From Candidatus Rifleibacteriota bacterium (GTDB lineage Bacteria; Muiribacteriota; Ozemobacteria; Ozemobacterales; Ozemobacteraceae), in the NCBI GenBank assembly GCA_018818125.1, contig JAHISQ010000132.1, positions 1 through 64,000 of the forward strand: a stretch of DNA of 64,000 nucleotides, read 5' to 3'. The notes under the pieces are model-generated. The model made no database searches. It worked only from the letters and a program-made list of their open reading frames with translations, and was not told the DNA's origin. This document shows positions 17,888 to 27,104 of the stretch, piece after piece (positions within the stretch are counted from its first letter, which is position 1; every line of letters begins with the position of its first letter). Made by a program: the position numbers and the translations under genes.

Positions 17888-18679
17888 ATGAGAAAAATTT
17901 TCCTGGTCGCAATTCTTATACTGGTTTTGGTTGTTACTAACGCTTCAGCCGAGAATAAGCCACCTCTCATCGGCATTACCCCGTCTTTCAGCAATAATAC
18001 GATCCAGATTAATAATGAGTATGCAGATGCAGTGCAGCGTAATGGCGGCTTCGCAGTTATTCTTGTACCAACCGATGATGAAAATGCCATAAACGCATAC
18101 GTTAAGATGCTGGATGGTGCCGTGTTATCTGGCGGTCCTGATATTCCTCCGGAATTCTACGGTCAGGAGCCACACGCTACAACAAAAGTCATGGAAAATA
18201 TTCGGTTTGAATTTGAAAGACGTTTTATCAAGGCCTTTCTTGATTCTGGTAAGCCGGTTCTGGGAACATGTCTTGGCATGCAGTTCAGTAATGTCTGTCG
18301 GGGTGGCACTCTGATTCAGGATATTCCGCAGCTGGTCGGCAAAAAAGTCATCCATCGCGACGGCAAGATGTATACAAATTTTCATCCAGTCGCGATTGCG
18401 GCTGGTAGTTTGCTAGAACAAATCCTGAAAACTCGTAGCACCAGAGTTATCTCAAGGCATCACCAGGCTATCGAAAAGCTTGGTACTGGCTTTGTACCGG
18501 TAGCGAGAAGCAGTGACGGCATTGTTGAAGCTATCGAGCGCACAGACGGCACTTTTGGGCTATTTGTTCAATGGCACCCGGAAAGCATGAAAGATGCAGA
18601 TCCAGAGCATTCCAATAACCTGTTCGGAGCTTTGGTAAGAGCGGCCCGTGAACAGAAAGCACCTGAAACAGAGTGGTGA
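17888..18679 (+). CDS. Exported PuuD-like class I glutamine-amidotransferase hydrolase
   Basis: 263 residues. A signal peptide (1-21, TNASA) precedes a peptidase C26/gamma-glutamyl-GABA hydrolase domain: GITPSF start, nucleophile Cys128 (GTCLGMQ), His230 and Glu232 (QWHPES), plus HHQAIEKLG typical of PuuD. Cytoplasmic PuuD cleaves gamma-glutamyl amides. Here the signal peptide places the enzyme in the periplasm, so a gamma-glutamyl peptide or wall-derived substrate is more likely. All catalytic residues are intact. Monocistronic, convergent with the M48 operon. Confidence 0.82.
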   Translation: MRKIFLVAILILVLVVTNASAENKPPLIGITPSFSNNTIQINNEYADAVQRNGGFAVILVPTDDENAINAYVKMLDGAVLSGGPDIPPEFYGQEPHATTKVMENIRFEFERRFIKAFLDSGKPVLGTCLGMQFSNVCRGGTLIQDIPQLVGKKVIHRDGKMYTNFHPVAIAAGSLLEQILKTRSTRVISRHHQAIEKLGTGFVPVARSSDGIVEAIERTDGTFGLFVQWHPESMKDADPEHSNNLFGALVRAAREQKAPETEW

Positions 18680-18691
18680 GAATGTTTCCAG

Positions 18692-19525
18692 TTACTTCTC
18701 TTTTTCGGCTTTAACCCAGAACACCGGCGTTGTCGCTTTAATTTCGTAGCTATTGTCGCTGATCAGCTGATTTAAGACCTTTACCCGTCGCTCCGAGGCT
18801 GGATGTGTCGAGAGGTAATGAGCGAGCTGCGGCAAGGTTTCCTTTTCCGCCAGTCGCTTGAAAAAGTCGGTGGTGCCGCCGGCATGGCCATATTTTTTGA
18901 TTACCAGTTCAAGAGCGAATTTGTCGGCAGCGAACTCCTGTTGACGTGAATAGTTGTTCTGCAGAATTCCGGATGAATTCATTAACTGGCGAACGCTGTC
19001 GCTTTGCCCGCCGAACACAAAGTTGGCAACAATGTAAAACAAAAAGCTGCGGCCCAGGCCGCGCAAATGATCGCGGGCCGAAAAATGTCCGAGTTCATGC
19101 GCCAGAATCATCGCCAGTTCATTTTCTGAGTCAACCTTCTCAAGCAGCTGAGAATAAATGACAATGTAACCGCCCGGCAAAGCCAGTGCATTGGTTTCGT
19201 CTTTTTCCATTACATTAATGTAAAACTTGCGATGGGGAACGTCCATGAGCCCGGCCAGAGAATCGACGAGTTGCTGAATCTGATCGACCTCGAATTTTTG
19301 CGATGACGGAGTGTTTGCACGTAACTCATTTATTATCGGCCCGGCCAGGTTGTCTTCCCAGGCTGGCGGGATATATGGCACTGCAAAATCAACAATTATG
19401 CCAAGTGCCAGATAAATCGCAATTACGACGAGAACGACCCTGAATATTACCCGGATTGCATAGGAAAACTCTGCGGGCTCTGAGGTGTTTTCGTTTTCCT
19501 CGACGTATTTGGCTACATACTTCAT
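18692..19525 (-). CDS. Membrane-anchored M48 metallopeptidase
   Basis: 277 residues. One N-terminal membrane segment (~27-50), then an M48 domain with HELGH at 143-147 and the third zinc ligand Glu197 (RQQEFAADKFAL). Length and layout are like BepA/HtpX-type quality-control peptidases but without TPRs. Last gene of a three-gene operon after two YbjQ-family genes, six bases behind the second. YbjQ/M48 adjacency suggests a membrane-stress role; that is inference. Confidence 0.88.
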   Translation of the reverse strand: MKYVAKYVEENENTSEPAEFSYAIRVIFRVVLVVIAIYLALGIIVDFAVPYIPPAWEDNLAGPIINELRANTPSSQKFEVDQIQQLVDSLAGLMDVPHRKFYINVMEKDETNALALPGGYIVIYSQLLEKVDSENELAMILAHELGHFSARDHLRGLGRSFLFYIVANFVFGGQSDSVRQLMNSSGILQNNYSRQQEFAADKFALELVIKKYGHAGGTTDFFKRLAEKETLPQLAHYLSTHPASERRVKVLNQLISDNSYEIKATTPVFWVKAEKEK

Positions 19526-19531
19526 TGATTC

Positions 19532-20032
19532 TCAGCTTTTGGCATACCTTATTGCAGTTCCATAGGCGATAACCTCGACGATTCCAAGCGGCTCAGCACT
19601 CTTGCCACCGCAAATACTCATGGTTTCCATGCGAAAATTGACTACTTCGTCTGCCTTGAGGTTCAGTGCATGTTCTTTCATGCGCAAAATAGCTTCACGG
19701 CGTGCACGGTCGAGCGGCGCTTCAAATACCGAAATGCGACCACCGACAAGATTAACCAGACTCGCAATTTTACGTTTAAATGGATCAGACCCGATAACCA
19801 CCTGGCCAGTCACCATACCTATAGCCTCTACCTGGCGCTCGGGATCAACAGTGTCCGACGGCGTAAAGGCGATATTAATCATTTTCTTTTCGCGTTCGAT
19901 GATGTCGGCGAAATGCTTGTTTTCGAAATGTTTGCCGACTTTATACCAGAAATACAGTGGCCCAACGGTTACGAGTAGTACCGCACCAATAGAAAAAACA
20001 ATGCCAATTATCAAGCCAAGCGTGTCTTCCAT
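19532..20032 (-). CDS. YbjQ-family protein with N-terminal membrane anchor
   Basis: 166 residues. A hydrophobic segment (~7-30) precedes a YbjQ/UPF0145 domain (MVTGQVVIGSDPFKRK..., REAILRMKEHALNLKADEVVNFRMET..., VIAYGTAI). The family forms pentamers; a heavy-metal-binding role has been proposed but is not settled. Starts four bases after the stop of the soluble paralogue and has little SD of its own, so it is probably translationally coupled. Confidence 0.8.
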   Translation of the reverse strand: MEDTLGLIIGIVFSIGAVLLVTVGPLYFWYKVGKHFENKHFADIIEREKKMINIAFTPSDTVDPERQVEAIGMVTGQVVIGSDPFKRKIASLVNLVGGRISVFEAPLDRARREAILRMKEHALNLKADEVVNFRMETMSICGGKSAEPLGIVEVIAYGTAIRYAKS

Positions 20033-20036
20033 AAGA

Positions 20037-20378
20037 CTACTCGACTTTTACAGCTGTGCCGTAAACGTAAATTTCTGCTGCACCCTGGGCAATTGACGAC
20101 GTTGAGAATCTAATGTTAATGACCGCATTGGCGCCGCGTTTTTTTGCTTGAACAATCATGCGCTCGGTAGCTTCAACTCGAGACTCGTTAAGTAATTCGG
20201 TATAGCCGGTCAATTCGCCACCAAAAAAGTTCTTGATGCTGGCCATGATATCTTTGCCTACGTGTTTGGCGCGGATGGTCGAGCCAGCAACCAGTCCATA
20301 GTGCTCAACTATTTCTTTGCCCGGTACGCGGTCGATGTTGGTAAGTATGAGTTTTCCTGTGATTTGTGAAGTTTCCAT
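20037..20378 (-). CDS. YbjQ-family (UPF0145) protein
   Basis: 113 residues, the canonical soluble size: KLILTNIDRVPGKEIVEHYGLVAGSTI, ARVEATERMIVQAKKRGANAVINIRF-like core, VYGTAVKV end. First gene of the YbjQ-YbjQ-M48 operon. A sigma-70-like promoter lies ~36-64 bases upstream. Confidence 0.87.
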   Translation of the reverse strand: METSQITGKLILTNIDRVPGKEIVEHYGLVAGSTIRAKHVGKDIMASIKNFFGGELTGYTELLNESRVEATERMIVQAKKRGANAVINIRFSTSSIAQGAAEIYVYGTAVKVE

Positions 20379-20413
20379 TAAAAGTCCCCTGTTTGTTGAT
20401 TTAGTGACAAAGT

Positions 20414-20442
20414 ATTTTACCAGAGCCCTGTAAAAAAGTCAG
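20414..20442 (-). promoter_or_regulatory. Sigma-70-type promoter of the YbjQ-M48 operon
   Basis: CTGACT (20442-20437), 17-base spacer, TAAAAT (20419-20414) on the minus strand. Confidence 0.5.
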
Positions 20443-20549
20443 CTCAAGTTGCAAGACAATTCAGAGACGCGTTTTGAATTTCTCTTGGGGCGTGCTGCAG
20501 ATTTTGCGAGCTATACTCTGTTGCAGTTAAAATCGACTCCGTAGCTGCT

Positions 20550-21515
20550 CTAGTAATAAACACACCGGGTTACATGCGTCGGCGACTGCAGGTATTTTAA
20601 ATCCTGTCCGCGATTCCAGAGCAGATAGTCTAGCCCTTGTGAGCTTACCTTGGTGCCGGTAGCAAGATAGGTCTGCCTGAGTAATTCTACGGCGTGAACG
20701 CTGGAGGCCCTAATCTCCAGTTCAGCCTGAGAACCAGATGCAAGTAGTTCGTTCGCTGCTATGGCTGCCTGAAGATCGGGGGCGTATGACAGCAGTCCAT
20801 CGGTCAAAAGAACGTGTGGCACCAGATTGTCGGCAAATATGGTTAGCTCGCTGATATCATCGAATCGGCCAAACCCCTGGCCGGAAAATGCTATATGCAG
20901 ATCAGAAGCAGTTATCTGCGCACGTTTAAGCAAAAATATTTCGCGATCCTGTTGCTTGAAAATATCGCGATAAAAAGACATCTGGCAAAGTATCTCAGTT
21001 AAAGCAGCAGCCGAATAACTTGCTGATTCGATAAGCTTGATAAAGCTGTCGCCAAATTCTTTTTCAAGCAGAGCGGCAAGATCGCTCAGAGCTTTTGCAA
21101 AGAGACACATCAGTTCATAAGCAACTGCGTTTGCAGGGCTTTGATCAAATATGCGACAACACTCGTCGGAATTAATCGTTTTTAACCATGCTGCAGAAAA
21201 GCCGCCAACCCGCAAAGCCTCGGCCTTAAGGCGTGAGGCGACGGTAAAATAACCAGTTTTGCCCTGATCTTTACGTAATGCAGCAAAATACCCAGAGCCA
21301 AAATTTATGCAGTCGAGCGTAATAAAATAGGCCAAAGTTGCCTCAGCATCCCCGCAGAAATGGTTTTCGCTTTCCATTATCGGGTTTTGCGCAATCTCGA
21401 TCGGCAAAATTAGTGCATACTCTTCCAGAAAATTCTGATTTATATGTACCAGCTCTGCTTTTTCGGCAGCAAAAGCGCATGATGAACGAATCTTGTCAAA
21501 TACAGATGGTTTCAT
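20550..21515 (-). CDS. Queuosine salvage N-glycosylase, DUF2419/Qng1 family
   Basis: 321 residues, close to the family length. Diagnostic segments are LTIFADNLVPHVLLTDGLLSY split around Asp229, LLASGSQAELEIRAS, and the C-terminal LDYLLWNRG...HVTRCVYY. Qng1 enzymes release queuine from queuosine-5'-phosphate so that it can be reinserted into tRNA. Best known in eukaryotes, with fewer bacterial members. No Q transporter or tgt is adjacent, so this is an isolated salvage gene. The ATG at 21515 has only a weak SD. Confidence 0.85.
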   Translation of the reverse strand: MKPSVFDKIRSSCAFAAEKAELVHINQNFLEEYALILPIEIAQNPIMESENHFCGDAEATLAYFITLDCINFGSGYFAALRKDQGKTGYFTVASRLKAEALRVGGFSAAWLKTINSDECCRIFDQSPANAVAYELMCLFAKALSDLAALLEKEFGDSFIKLIESASYSAAALTEILCQMSFYRDIFKQQDREIFLLKRAQITASDLHIAFSGQGFGRFDDISELTIFADNLVPHVLLTDGLLSYAPDLQAAIAANELLASGSQAELEIRASSVHAVELLRQTYLATGTKVSSQGLDYLLWNRGQDLKYLQSPTHVTRCVYY

Positions 21516-21909
21516 AGTTTCCTATCGCCAGATGAAGCTCAAATCAAGGCATCACTTTAGCAGATATTCTAAATATATTCCACCACCAGATGGTTGCAGG
21601 GACTGATTTCATTCATCATGGCAGGCGGGTTTCCGAAGGAAAAAGCTGGTTCTGTTTTTTCATAGAACAATGAAGCCGCATTTGAATAAAGCATACAAGA
21701 TGCCATCCGAAAACTTTCCCGATAAAAAAGAAAACACGTTGTTCTTTGGCTCGTAATAATCACCAATTCTGTTTTTCTTAGACTTACCAGGGATCGTTGA
21801 AGAGTGTGCAGGCAATAAATTCATCTGAGCAAAAACCTGTATTTAATGTTATCTTATTTGATCAGAGCAGAGCGCTCAGTAGTATCTAAGTTATTGTGCG
21901 AGGGGTTTT
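21516..21909. other. Intergenic region between divergent genes
   Basis: 394 bases without a supported gene. A 65-codon minus-strand frame at 21569-21766 has no SD or recognisable protein. No convincing promoter pair was found for the HEAT/TPR gene, although GAGGGG precedes its ATG. Confidence 0.5.
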
Positions 21910-24807
21910 ATGGTCGCGAAGAGTCAGATTAAAATCGACATGGCAATTCAGAATGAGCTTGAGGATCTGGTTACCGAACTGCACTCAACACTAATAACCA
22001 AAAGACTGAAGGCAGTTAAGTCACTTGGCAGACTCAAGACTCCTATAGCGGTGGAGCCTCTCAGCAGAGTTTTGTCTGACCGCTCTCGCGAAGTCAGGTG
22101 TGCCGGAGTAGAGGCTCTCAGCCTGATCAATCCATCAAATCTTGCAGAAATTTTGCAGCCGTTAGTTCGCGATAAATCAGCCGATGTCAGACTTCGCGTT
22201 GCCCATTCGCTTGGTGTGTGCGACTCAGCCGAGGCTATCGACAGCCTTATGACGCTGATGCGTGATCAACGCGACGAGGTGGCTGGTATGGCTGCTCGCA
22301 GCCTGGCCAAACATCCTCGCTCCAGTCTTGCTCCATTGATCAGACAGTTCGGCGACAAATCCTGGAAGATTCGATCAAGAGCGGCATCAGCCATTACAAG
22401 AATGGGCAAAGGTGCTTCTGAAGCTCTAAGACTTGCTATCGATGACAACGATTCCAATATAAGATTCTGGTCGGCCCTTTGCATTGGACATCTGCGCGAC
22501 CGCTCGCACAGTAAAATTCTTCTCGAAAAGTTGCAGGATCGTGACGTCGGTGTAAGAATTGCAGCCCTGCGTGCTTTGCGCGAAATTGGCGATCCAAATG
22601 TTGCAGCAAAACTTTTTGAAGCTCTTTCACAGCCGTCTGAGCAGATTCGCGATCTTATCTACGAAATTCTTAAAGATTTTGGCACTCACTCGATTCCTTA
22701 CCTCATGGATTCTCTGTCAAGCGAATACTGGATGGGCCGGTCTCTGGCGGCGCAGGCACTCACCGATATGGGTAGTGAAGCGGTGTTTCCGCTGGTCTCT
22801 GCTCTTGAAAGCCAGGATAAAGAACGTCGTTACTGGGCAATCAGGATTCTGGGTAAGATGCACGAACAGGCTGCTTATACCGAAATTAAAAAATTCTTAT
22901 CGGATCCTGATTCTGAGATTCGCATGGCAGCCCTCGAATCAATGGGTTATTATCTCAATCCCGATGCGGTCCCCGCCATGATTGAACGCTTTCTTGACCC
23001 GGCCTGGGTTGTGCGCAAGCACGCCTGCCGCGCTATTGTTAAGTTCGGCATCAAGGCTGTTCCATATTTGCTCAAGGCGCTCAGTTCGGTTGAAGAGGAT
23101 GTTCGCTACTGGGCACTGCGCGCAATCGGTGAAATCAAGCCACGCGGCATATATCCTCACCTGATAAAGCTTTTCAAAGACCGCTCCTGGACAATCCGCA
23201 AAACCACCTCTGACGTTCTCGGTGGTTATGGCGAAGATGCCCTGATGGAACTGACTGCGCTGGCTACCGATTCATCTGATTCAGAAGCACGCTACTGGGT
23301 GTTGCGATCTCTGGGCCGAATTCGCGCGGGCATGTCGCTGCCATTGCTGTTCAGGGCCTTGGAAGATCCTTCAGAATCAATCCGTGATGCCGCGCAAAAA
23401 GCGCTGGGTAATTATGGCAGCGAGATTATTGATGATCTTTTTGCTTTGCTGAAAAGCGAAAAAAGAATGCTTCTAGAAAGTGTCTGTGCCACTTTTAAAC
23501 GGATTGGTCCGGCACTCATGATACCTAAGCTCTGTCGCAATCTGGGCAAATTTGACGAGCATGTTAATTACTGGATCCGGAGATCATTGCTCGGTTTTGC
23601 CAACGAAGCCAGGCCTTATGTGGTGACGTTATTACAGAGCAAATCAGAAGAAATAAGACGGCAGGCAATATTAAGTCTCGGCCAGATTGGCCGTCACAGC
23701 GACAGTGACGCCATTCAGCCGCATCTTAAAGATGAATTCTGGCCAGCGCGCATTGCCGCAGCAGAAACGCTGGGCACGCTTGGCGACACATCTTCGGTTA
23801 ATGCACTTATCGAAGCACTTGAAGATGAAGACGAAGATCTGGCAATGGCTGCAATTGTTTCGCTCGGCAAAATCGGTGACGAACGTGCGGTACCTGGTTT
23901 GATCTCGACATTGCAGCGCGAATCATGGACACTAAAGTTTCAGGCAATCAAGATACTAGGCGAAATGCGAGTTAGCCGGGCGTTTGTCGATTTGCTCAAA
24001 CTGCTCGACGAAGACACACTTGATCTTAAAATTCACATTATCAGAGCTTTCGCTAAAATCAGTCACCCGCGTTGCTACGAAGAACTCAATAAACGTTTCG
24101 AAAAAGAAAAAGATATCGAGGCACGCCTTGCTTATATAGAAGCTTTGTCAGAACTCGGCAATCCTGCGATCATAACCGAATTTGTCAAAATTTCGCAAAA
24201 TATCGAGAACTGGGAGGAGCGACGGGCTGCGATCAGGGCACTTGGTGTTATGCGGGTAGTCAATGCAAAAAGTGTCCTTATTCAGGCACTTAAAGACAAA
24301 GACCCGGTTATCAGCCGCGAAGCACTGGCTGCCCTCGGGTCTATTCTGCCACCAGAAGAATTCAATAAGACCGAAAAAGCCATCGCTGCCGCACGAAAGC
24401 AGCAGGAATTGTTTCAGAAGGCATTTAACGAAGGCATGAAACAAATGCGGCTTGGTGCCATGCGCGAAGCTGAAAAGTATCTAAAAGAAGCCATCAGGAT
24501 CAATCCACGTGCTGCCTATGTTTATTCTGCGCTTGGCAATCTTTATTACAAGACCGGCAAGCTCATTGATGCCACCAAAGCCTATGTAATGGCAACAAAC
24601 ACCAGTCCCGAAGATATTACACTTAAGCTCAATCTGGGGATGGTTTATTACCGGCGCCGCGCCTATCGCGAGGCAGCACAGGTTTTTGGCAAGGTCGCCA
24701 AAGCAGCCGGGCCACAAAGTCAGCAGGGTCAGTATGCCAGTAAAATGCTGGCGCGCATCAACTTAGAAATACGCCAAAACCCGACGTCACCGGCCAAATC
24801 TGAATAG
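21910..24807 (+). CDS. Large HEAT-repeat protein with C-terminal TPRs
   Basis: 965 residues. About 24 HEAT/PBS-lyase-type repeats fill ~25-815, most with the W-x-R-x-x-A-x-x-x-LG signature (WMGRSLAAQALTDMG, YWAIRILGKM, YWALRAIGEI, WTIRKTTSDVLGGYG). Residues ~835-950 are TPR-like (MKQMRLGAMREAEKYLKEAI; AAYVYSALGNLYYKTGKL). No signal peptide. Such solenoids serve as protein-binding scaffolds; no catalytic site is visible. The exported zinc-ribbon gene follows after 22 bases. Unrelated in layout to the membrane-anchored HEAT paralogues at 50528 and 57196. Confidence 0.85.
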   Translation: MVAKSQIKIDMAIQNELEDLVTELHSTLITKRLKAVKSLGRLKTPIAVEPLSRVLSDRSREVRCAGVEALSLINPSNLAEILQPLVRDKSADVRLRVAHSLGVCDSAEAIDSLMTLMRDQRDEVAGMAARSLAKHPRSSLAPLIRQFGDKSWKIRSRAASAITRMGKGASEALRLAIDDNDSNIRFWSALCIGHLRDRSHSKILLEKLQDRDVGVRIAALRALREIGDPNVAAKLFEALSQPSEQIRDLIYEILKDFGTHSIPYLMDSLSSEYWMGRSLAAQALTDMGSEAVFPLVSALESQDKERRYWAIRILGKMHEQAAYTEIKKFLSDPDSEIRMAALESMGYYLNPDAVPAMIERFLDPAWVVRKHACRAIVKFGIKAVPYLLKALSSVEEDVRYWALRAIGEIKPRGIYPHLIKLFKDRSWTIRKTTSDVLGGYGEDALMELTALATDSSDSEARYWVLRSLGRIRAGMSLPLLFRALEDPSESIRDAAQKALGNYGSEIIDDLFALLKSEKRMLLESVCATFKRIGPALMIPKLCRNLGKFDEHVNYWIRRSLLGFANEARPYVVTLLQSKSEEIRRQAILSLGQIGRHSDSDAIQPHLKDEFWPARIAAAETLGTLGDTSSVNALIEALEDEDEDLAMAAIVSLGKIGDERAVPGLISTLQRESWTLKFQAIKILGEMRVSRAFVDLLKLLDEDTLDLKIHIIRAFAKISHPRCYEELNKRFEKEKDIEARLAYIEALSELGNPAIITEFVKISQNIENWEERRAAIRALGVMRVVNAKSVLIQALKDKDPVISREALAALGSILPPEEFNKTEKAIAAARKQQELFQKAFNEGMKQMRLGAMREAEKYLKEAIRINPRAAYVYSALGNLYYKTGKLIDATKAYVMATNTSPEDITLKLNLGMVYYRRRAYREAAQVFGKVAKAAGPQSQQGQYASKMLARINLEIRQNPTSPAKSE

Positions 24808-24829
24808 ATGCAGGGCGATATTTATACGA

Positions 24830-25687
24830 ATGCAAAATAAGCTGTGGATTCGTAACAGACAGATCGGCAGAATTGCTATCGCTTTGATTGTTTTTTTTGC
24901 GGTAATGTTGCTGCCGCCTGTGGCGCAGGCGCTTGTCAGATGCAGCTATTGTGAATACGTTGTCGCCGATGACGCCATGTTCTGTCCAAAATGCCTGCGC
25001 AAACTGCAATGGCCAATAGTGCCGGCACGAAGCCGAAGCGCCAGAGTAGTAGTGCGCACCGGCACTGATGCCTTTATCAGGCATCCACATGCCAGCGTTC
25101 GACTTTATCGGGCCGACCGTAACAGCGGTGGTGACGTTACCGGCCATATCGGCTCGTGGGGCGGTCCAACCACTTTGCGCTATCTCATCAGATTCGATAT
25201 TCCAAAAGCCTTTGCAATGGCAGGGGTAGATATTAATACTTTTAAAGTCACGCGTGTGCTGTTAAAACTCTGCATTGACGATGCAGGCAAGCACAATGGC
25301 CTGCCAATTCGCATCTATCCACTTACCAGGCCATTTCAGCCGGGCAGCGGCATTGTCGGAGTGCGCGAAAAAAGTATTGATGGCTGTGACTGGTATTATT
25401 CGGCTCCGCTGCTGACATGGCACCGCGAAGGCGGAGATTATGCAGACAAACCAGATGCAGTTGCAATTCTTGGTGAGGCTGGCGCCAGCGAAACAATTAT
25501 TGACATAACAGAACTGATTAAGTTCAGATTCGACGAATTCGCCGCGACAGGTATCTGGAACGATCCTGGTATGATTATCATGCGTGACCCGGCCAGATAT
25601 CGTTATTTTGGCTATGTGACTATTCACAGCCTCAAAGCTGGTTGTCTCAACCAGTCAGTGCGGTCTCCAGAGCTTTTTATTCACTGA
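24830..25687 (+). CDS. Exported protein with zinc ribbon and DNRLRE-like domain
   Basis: 285 residues. A hydrophobic signal or anchor (~14-35) is followed at once by a double-CxxC zinc ribbon (CSYCEYVVADDAMFCPKC), then a beta-sandwich region of DNRLRE type (~75-285: TTLRYLIRFDIPKAF, KVTRVLLKLCID, WHREGGDY, IDITELIKF). DNRLRE domains are usually extracellular binding modules. A zinc ribbon on the outer side of the membrane is uncommon. Probably co-transcribed with the HEAT/TPR gene 22 bases upstream. The stop codon lies inside the long hairpin at 25682-25724. Confidence 0.7.
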   Translation: MQNKLWIRNRQIGRIAIALIVFFAVMLLPPVAQALVRCSYCEYVVADDAMFCPKCLRKLQWPIVPARSRSARVVVRTGTDAFIRHPHASVRLYRADRNSGGDVTGHIGSWGGPTTLRYLIRFDIPKAFAMAGVDINTFKVTRVLLKLCIDDAGKHNGLPIRIYPLTRPFQPGSGIVGVREKSIDGCDWYYSAPLLTWHREGGDYADKPDAVAILGEAGASETIIDITELIKFRFDEFAATGIWNDPGMIIMRDPARYRYFGYVTIHSLKAGCLNQSVRSPELFIH

Positions 25688-25724
25688 AACATTTCGAGCT
25701 CAGTGAGCTCGAAATGTTTCAGTG
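25682..25724. repeat. Perfect 20-bp inverted repeat, hairpin across a stop codon
   Basis: Two perfectly complementary 20-base arms with a 3-base loop. The TGA of the upstream gene (25685-25687) is inside the left arm, and the convergent peroxidase stop begins four bases beyond the right arm. Neither side has a T-run, so it is not a standard intrinsic terminator. Confidence 0.8.
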
Positions 25725-25727
25725 CAA

Positions 25728-27104
25728 TTAGAGTTGCCTTAGGAAGGCAACAAGCTGCTTCTTTTCTTTCGGTGAAAGCTTCAGCTCCTGAATCAGATTG
25801 AAAAATTCCACTGTATCTTCAAGAGTTAAACATCTTCCATCATGCAGATACGGTGGTGAGTCTTTCACACCGCGGAGAGGGAAGGTTTTTATTGCGCCTT
25901 CAGGGCGAATGTATTGCTTATGAACCATTTCTGATTTATAGAAACGTTCAACCTGCAGATCATGCATTGTATTATCTGAATATGCTGGCCCAGAATGGCA
26001 TTCCATGCAATTTGCCTTGCCAAAGAATAGATTTTGCCCGGCTAATTCGTCTTTGGTTGCCTTCTTGGGGTCCAGCTTTCCATAGATGTTCAATTTGGGT
26101 GCGGGGGGGAAATCAAGCAAAGCTTGAAATTCAGCCATATGATGGACTTCACTTCCGCGCTCAAGTATATTCACACCCTTTTTAAATGCAGTAGCCGGAT
26201 CGCCATCAAAGTAGGCTGCTCGCTGCTCAAATTCTGTGAAATCTTCAATACTCTTGAGCGCACGCTGGGATCCAAACAGACGCTGGTAGTTCACACCTCT
26301 AAGCGTTGGAGTATTAATGCGATTGCGGTGAGATTGAGGCCGAATGTCTCCAACCAGATGAGTTGCGCGATTGGTATGTCCATTGGCATGACAATCAAAG
26401 CAGGTGACTCCAAGGCTGGGGTTAACACTTTTTCTATCATCTGTGGCGTTGAATTGCTGTTGTGGAAACTGAGTTACCAGCAAACGCAGGCCATCTAGTT
26501 GTTTAGGGTTTAAAAGGCCATTGAAAAGCTCAAAATAATTGTCAATTGTGACAAGTTTTCCTTGCGACACATCGCCAGCTTCCTTATGGGTGGTCAGATA
26601 CATTGGCGGCGGGAATTCAGGAAGAAAATGTTCAGGAAGATCGAAATCAAGGTCGAAGCGCTCAAGTCGGGGAAGTTCTTTCAGGACATGCTTTGGGAAA
26701 ACCATGCCACCAACTGAATGCTCTATGAAAGCAAGAGGTTTGTAGGGAAAGATTCCAAGCTTTTTAATCTCATCCGGTGACATTTTAGCCAGTGTCTCGA
26801 AATTCATGTCTTTGGGAAGCCTTGCGGTTGGCCCTACTGGCAGAGACTTCCCGCGCGACATGGTTACTTCATTTGTTACACGCTTTGACAAGTCATAGCG
26901 GGCATTGAGATAATCCATGTGTTCCTGCATCACTTGTGGTTTTTTTGCAATATCTTTTTCCATTGTCATGGAAAAAGGCTCGGAAACGCTGGTTGGTGCA
27001 TAACTGGATTCGCGGGGCCGACTCAAAACCGTATCTTCTTCGCCCCAGGAAACACCGAAACCCAAAAAGCAAAGAACAAGGGAAAACAAAAATCTTTTAG
27101 TCAT
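25728..27104 (-). CDS. Di-haem cytochrome c peroxidase-family protein
   Basis: 458 residues, exported (signal peptide ~1-21). Two CxxCH haem c sites: Cys235-Cys238-His239 (CFDCHANG) and Cys366-Cys369-His370 (CMECHSGPAY). Typical CcpA/MauG motifs follow (NTPTLRGVNYQRLFG; FPLRGVKDSPPYLHDGRCLTLEDTVEFF). Periplasmic enzymes of this family reduce H2O2 with electrons from c-type cytochromes. The ~200-residue N-terminal extension before the first haem is longer than in classic peroxidases. The ATG at 27104 has GAGGAG nine bases upstream. Monocistronic. Confidence 0.86.
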   Translation of the reverse strand: MTKRFLFSLVLCFLGFGVSWGEEDTVLSRPRESSYAPTSVSEPFSMTMEKDIAKKPQVMQEHMDYLNARYDLSKRVTNEVTMSRGKSLPVGPTARLPKDMNFETLAKMSPDEIKKLGIFPYKPLAFIEHSVGGMVFPKHVLKELPRLERFDLDFDLPEHFLPEFPPPMYLTTHKEAGDVSQGKLVTIDNYFELFNGLLNPKQLDGLRLLVTQFPQQQFNATDDRKSVNPSLGVTCFDCHANGHTNRATHLVGDIRPQSHRNRINTPTLRGVNYQRLFGSQRALKSIEDFTEFEQRAAYFDGDPATAFKKGVNILERGSEVHHMAEFQALLDFPPAPKLNIYGKLDPKKATKDELAGQNLFFGKANCMECHSGPAYSDNTMHDLQVERFYKSEMVHKQYIRPEGAIKTFPLRGVKDSPPYLHDGRCLTLEDTVEFFNLIQELKLSPKEKKQLVAFLRQL

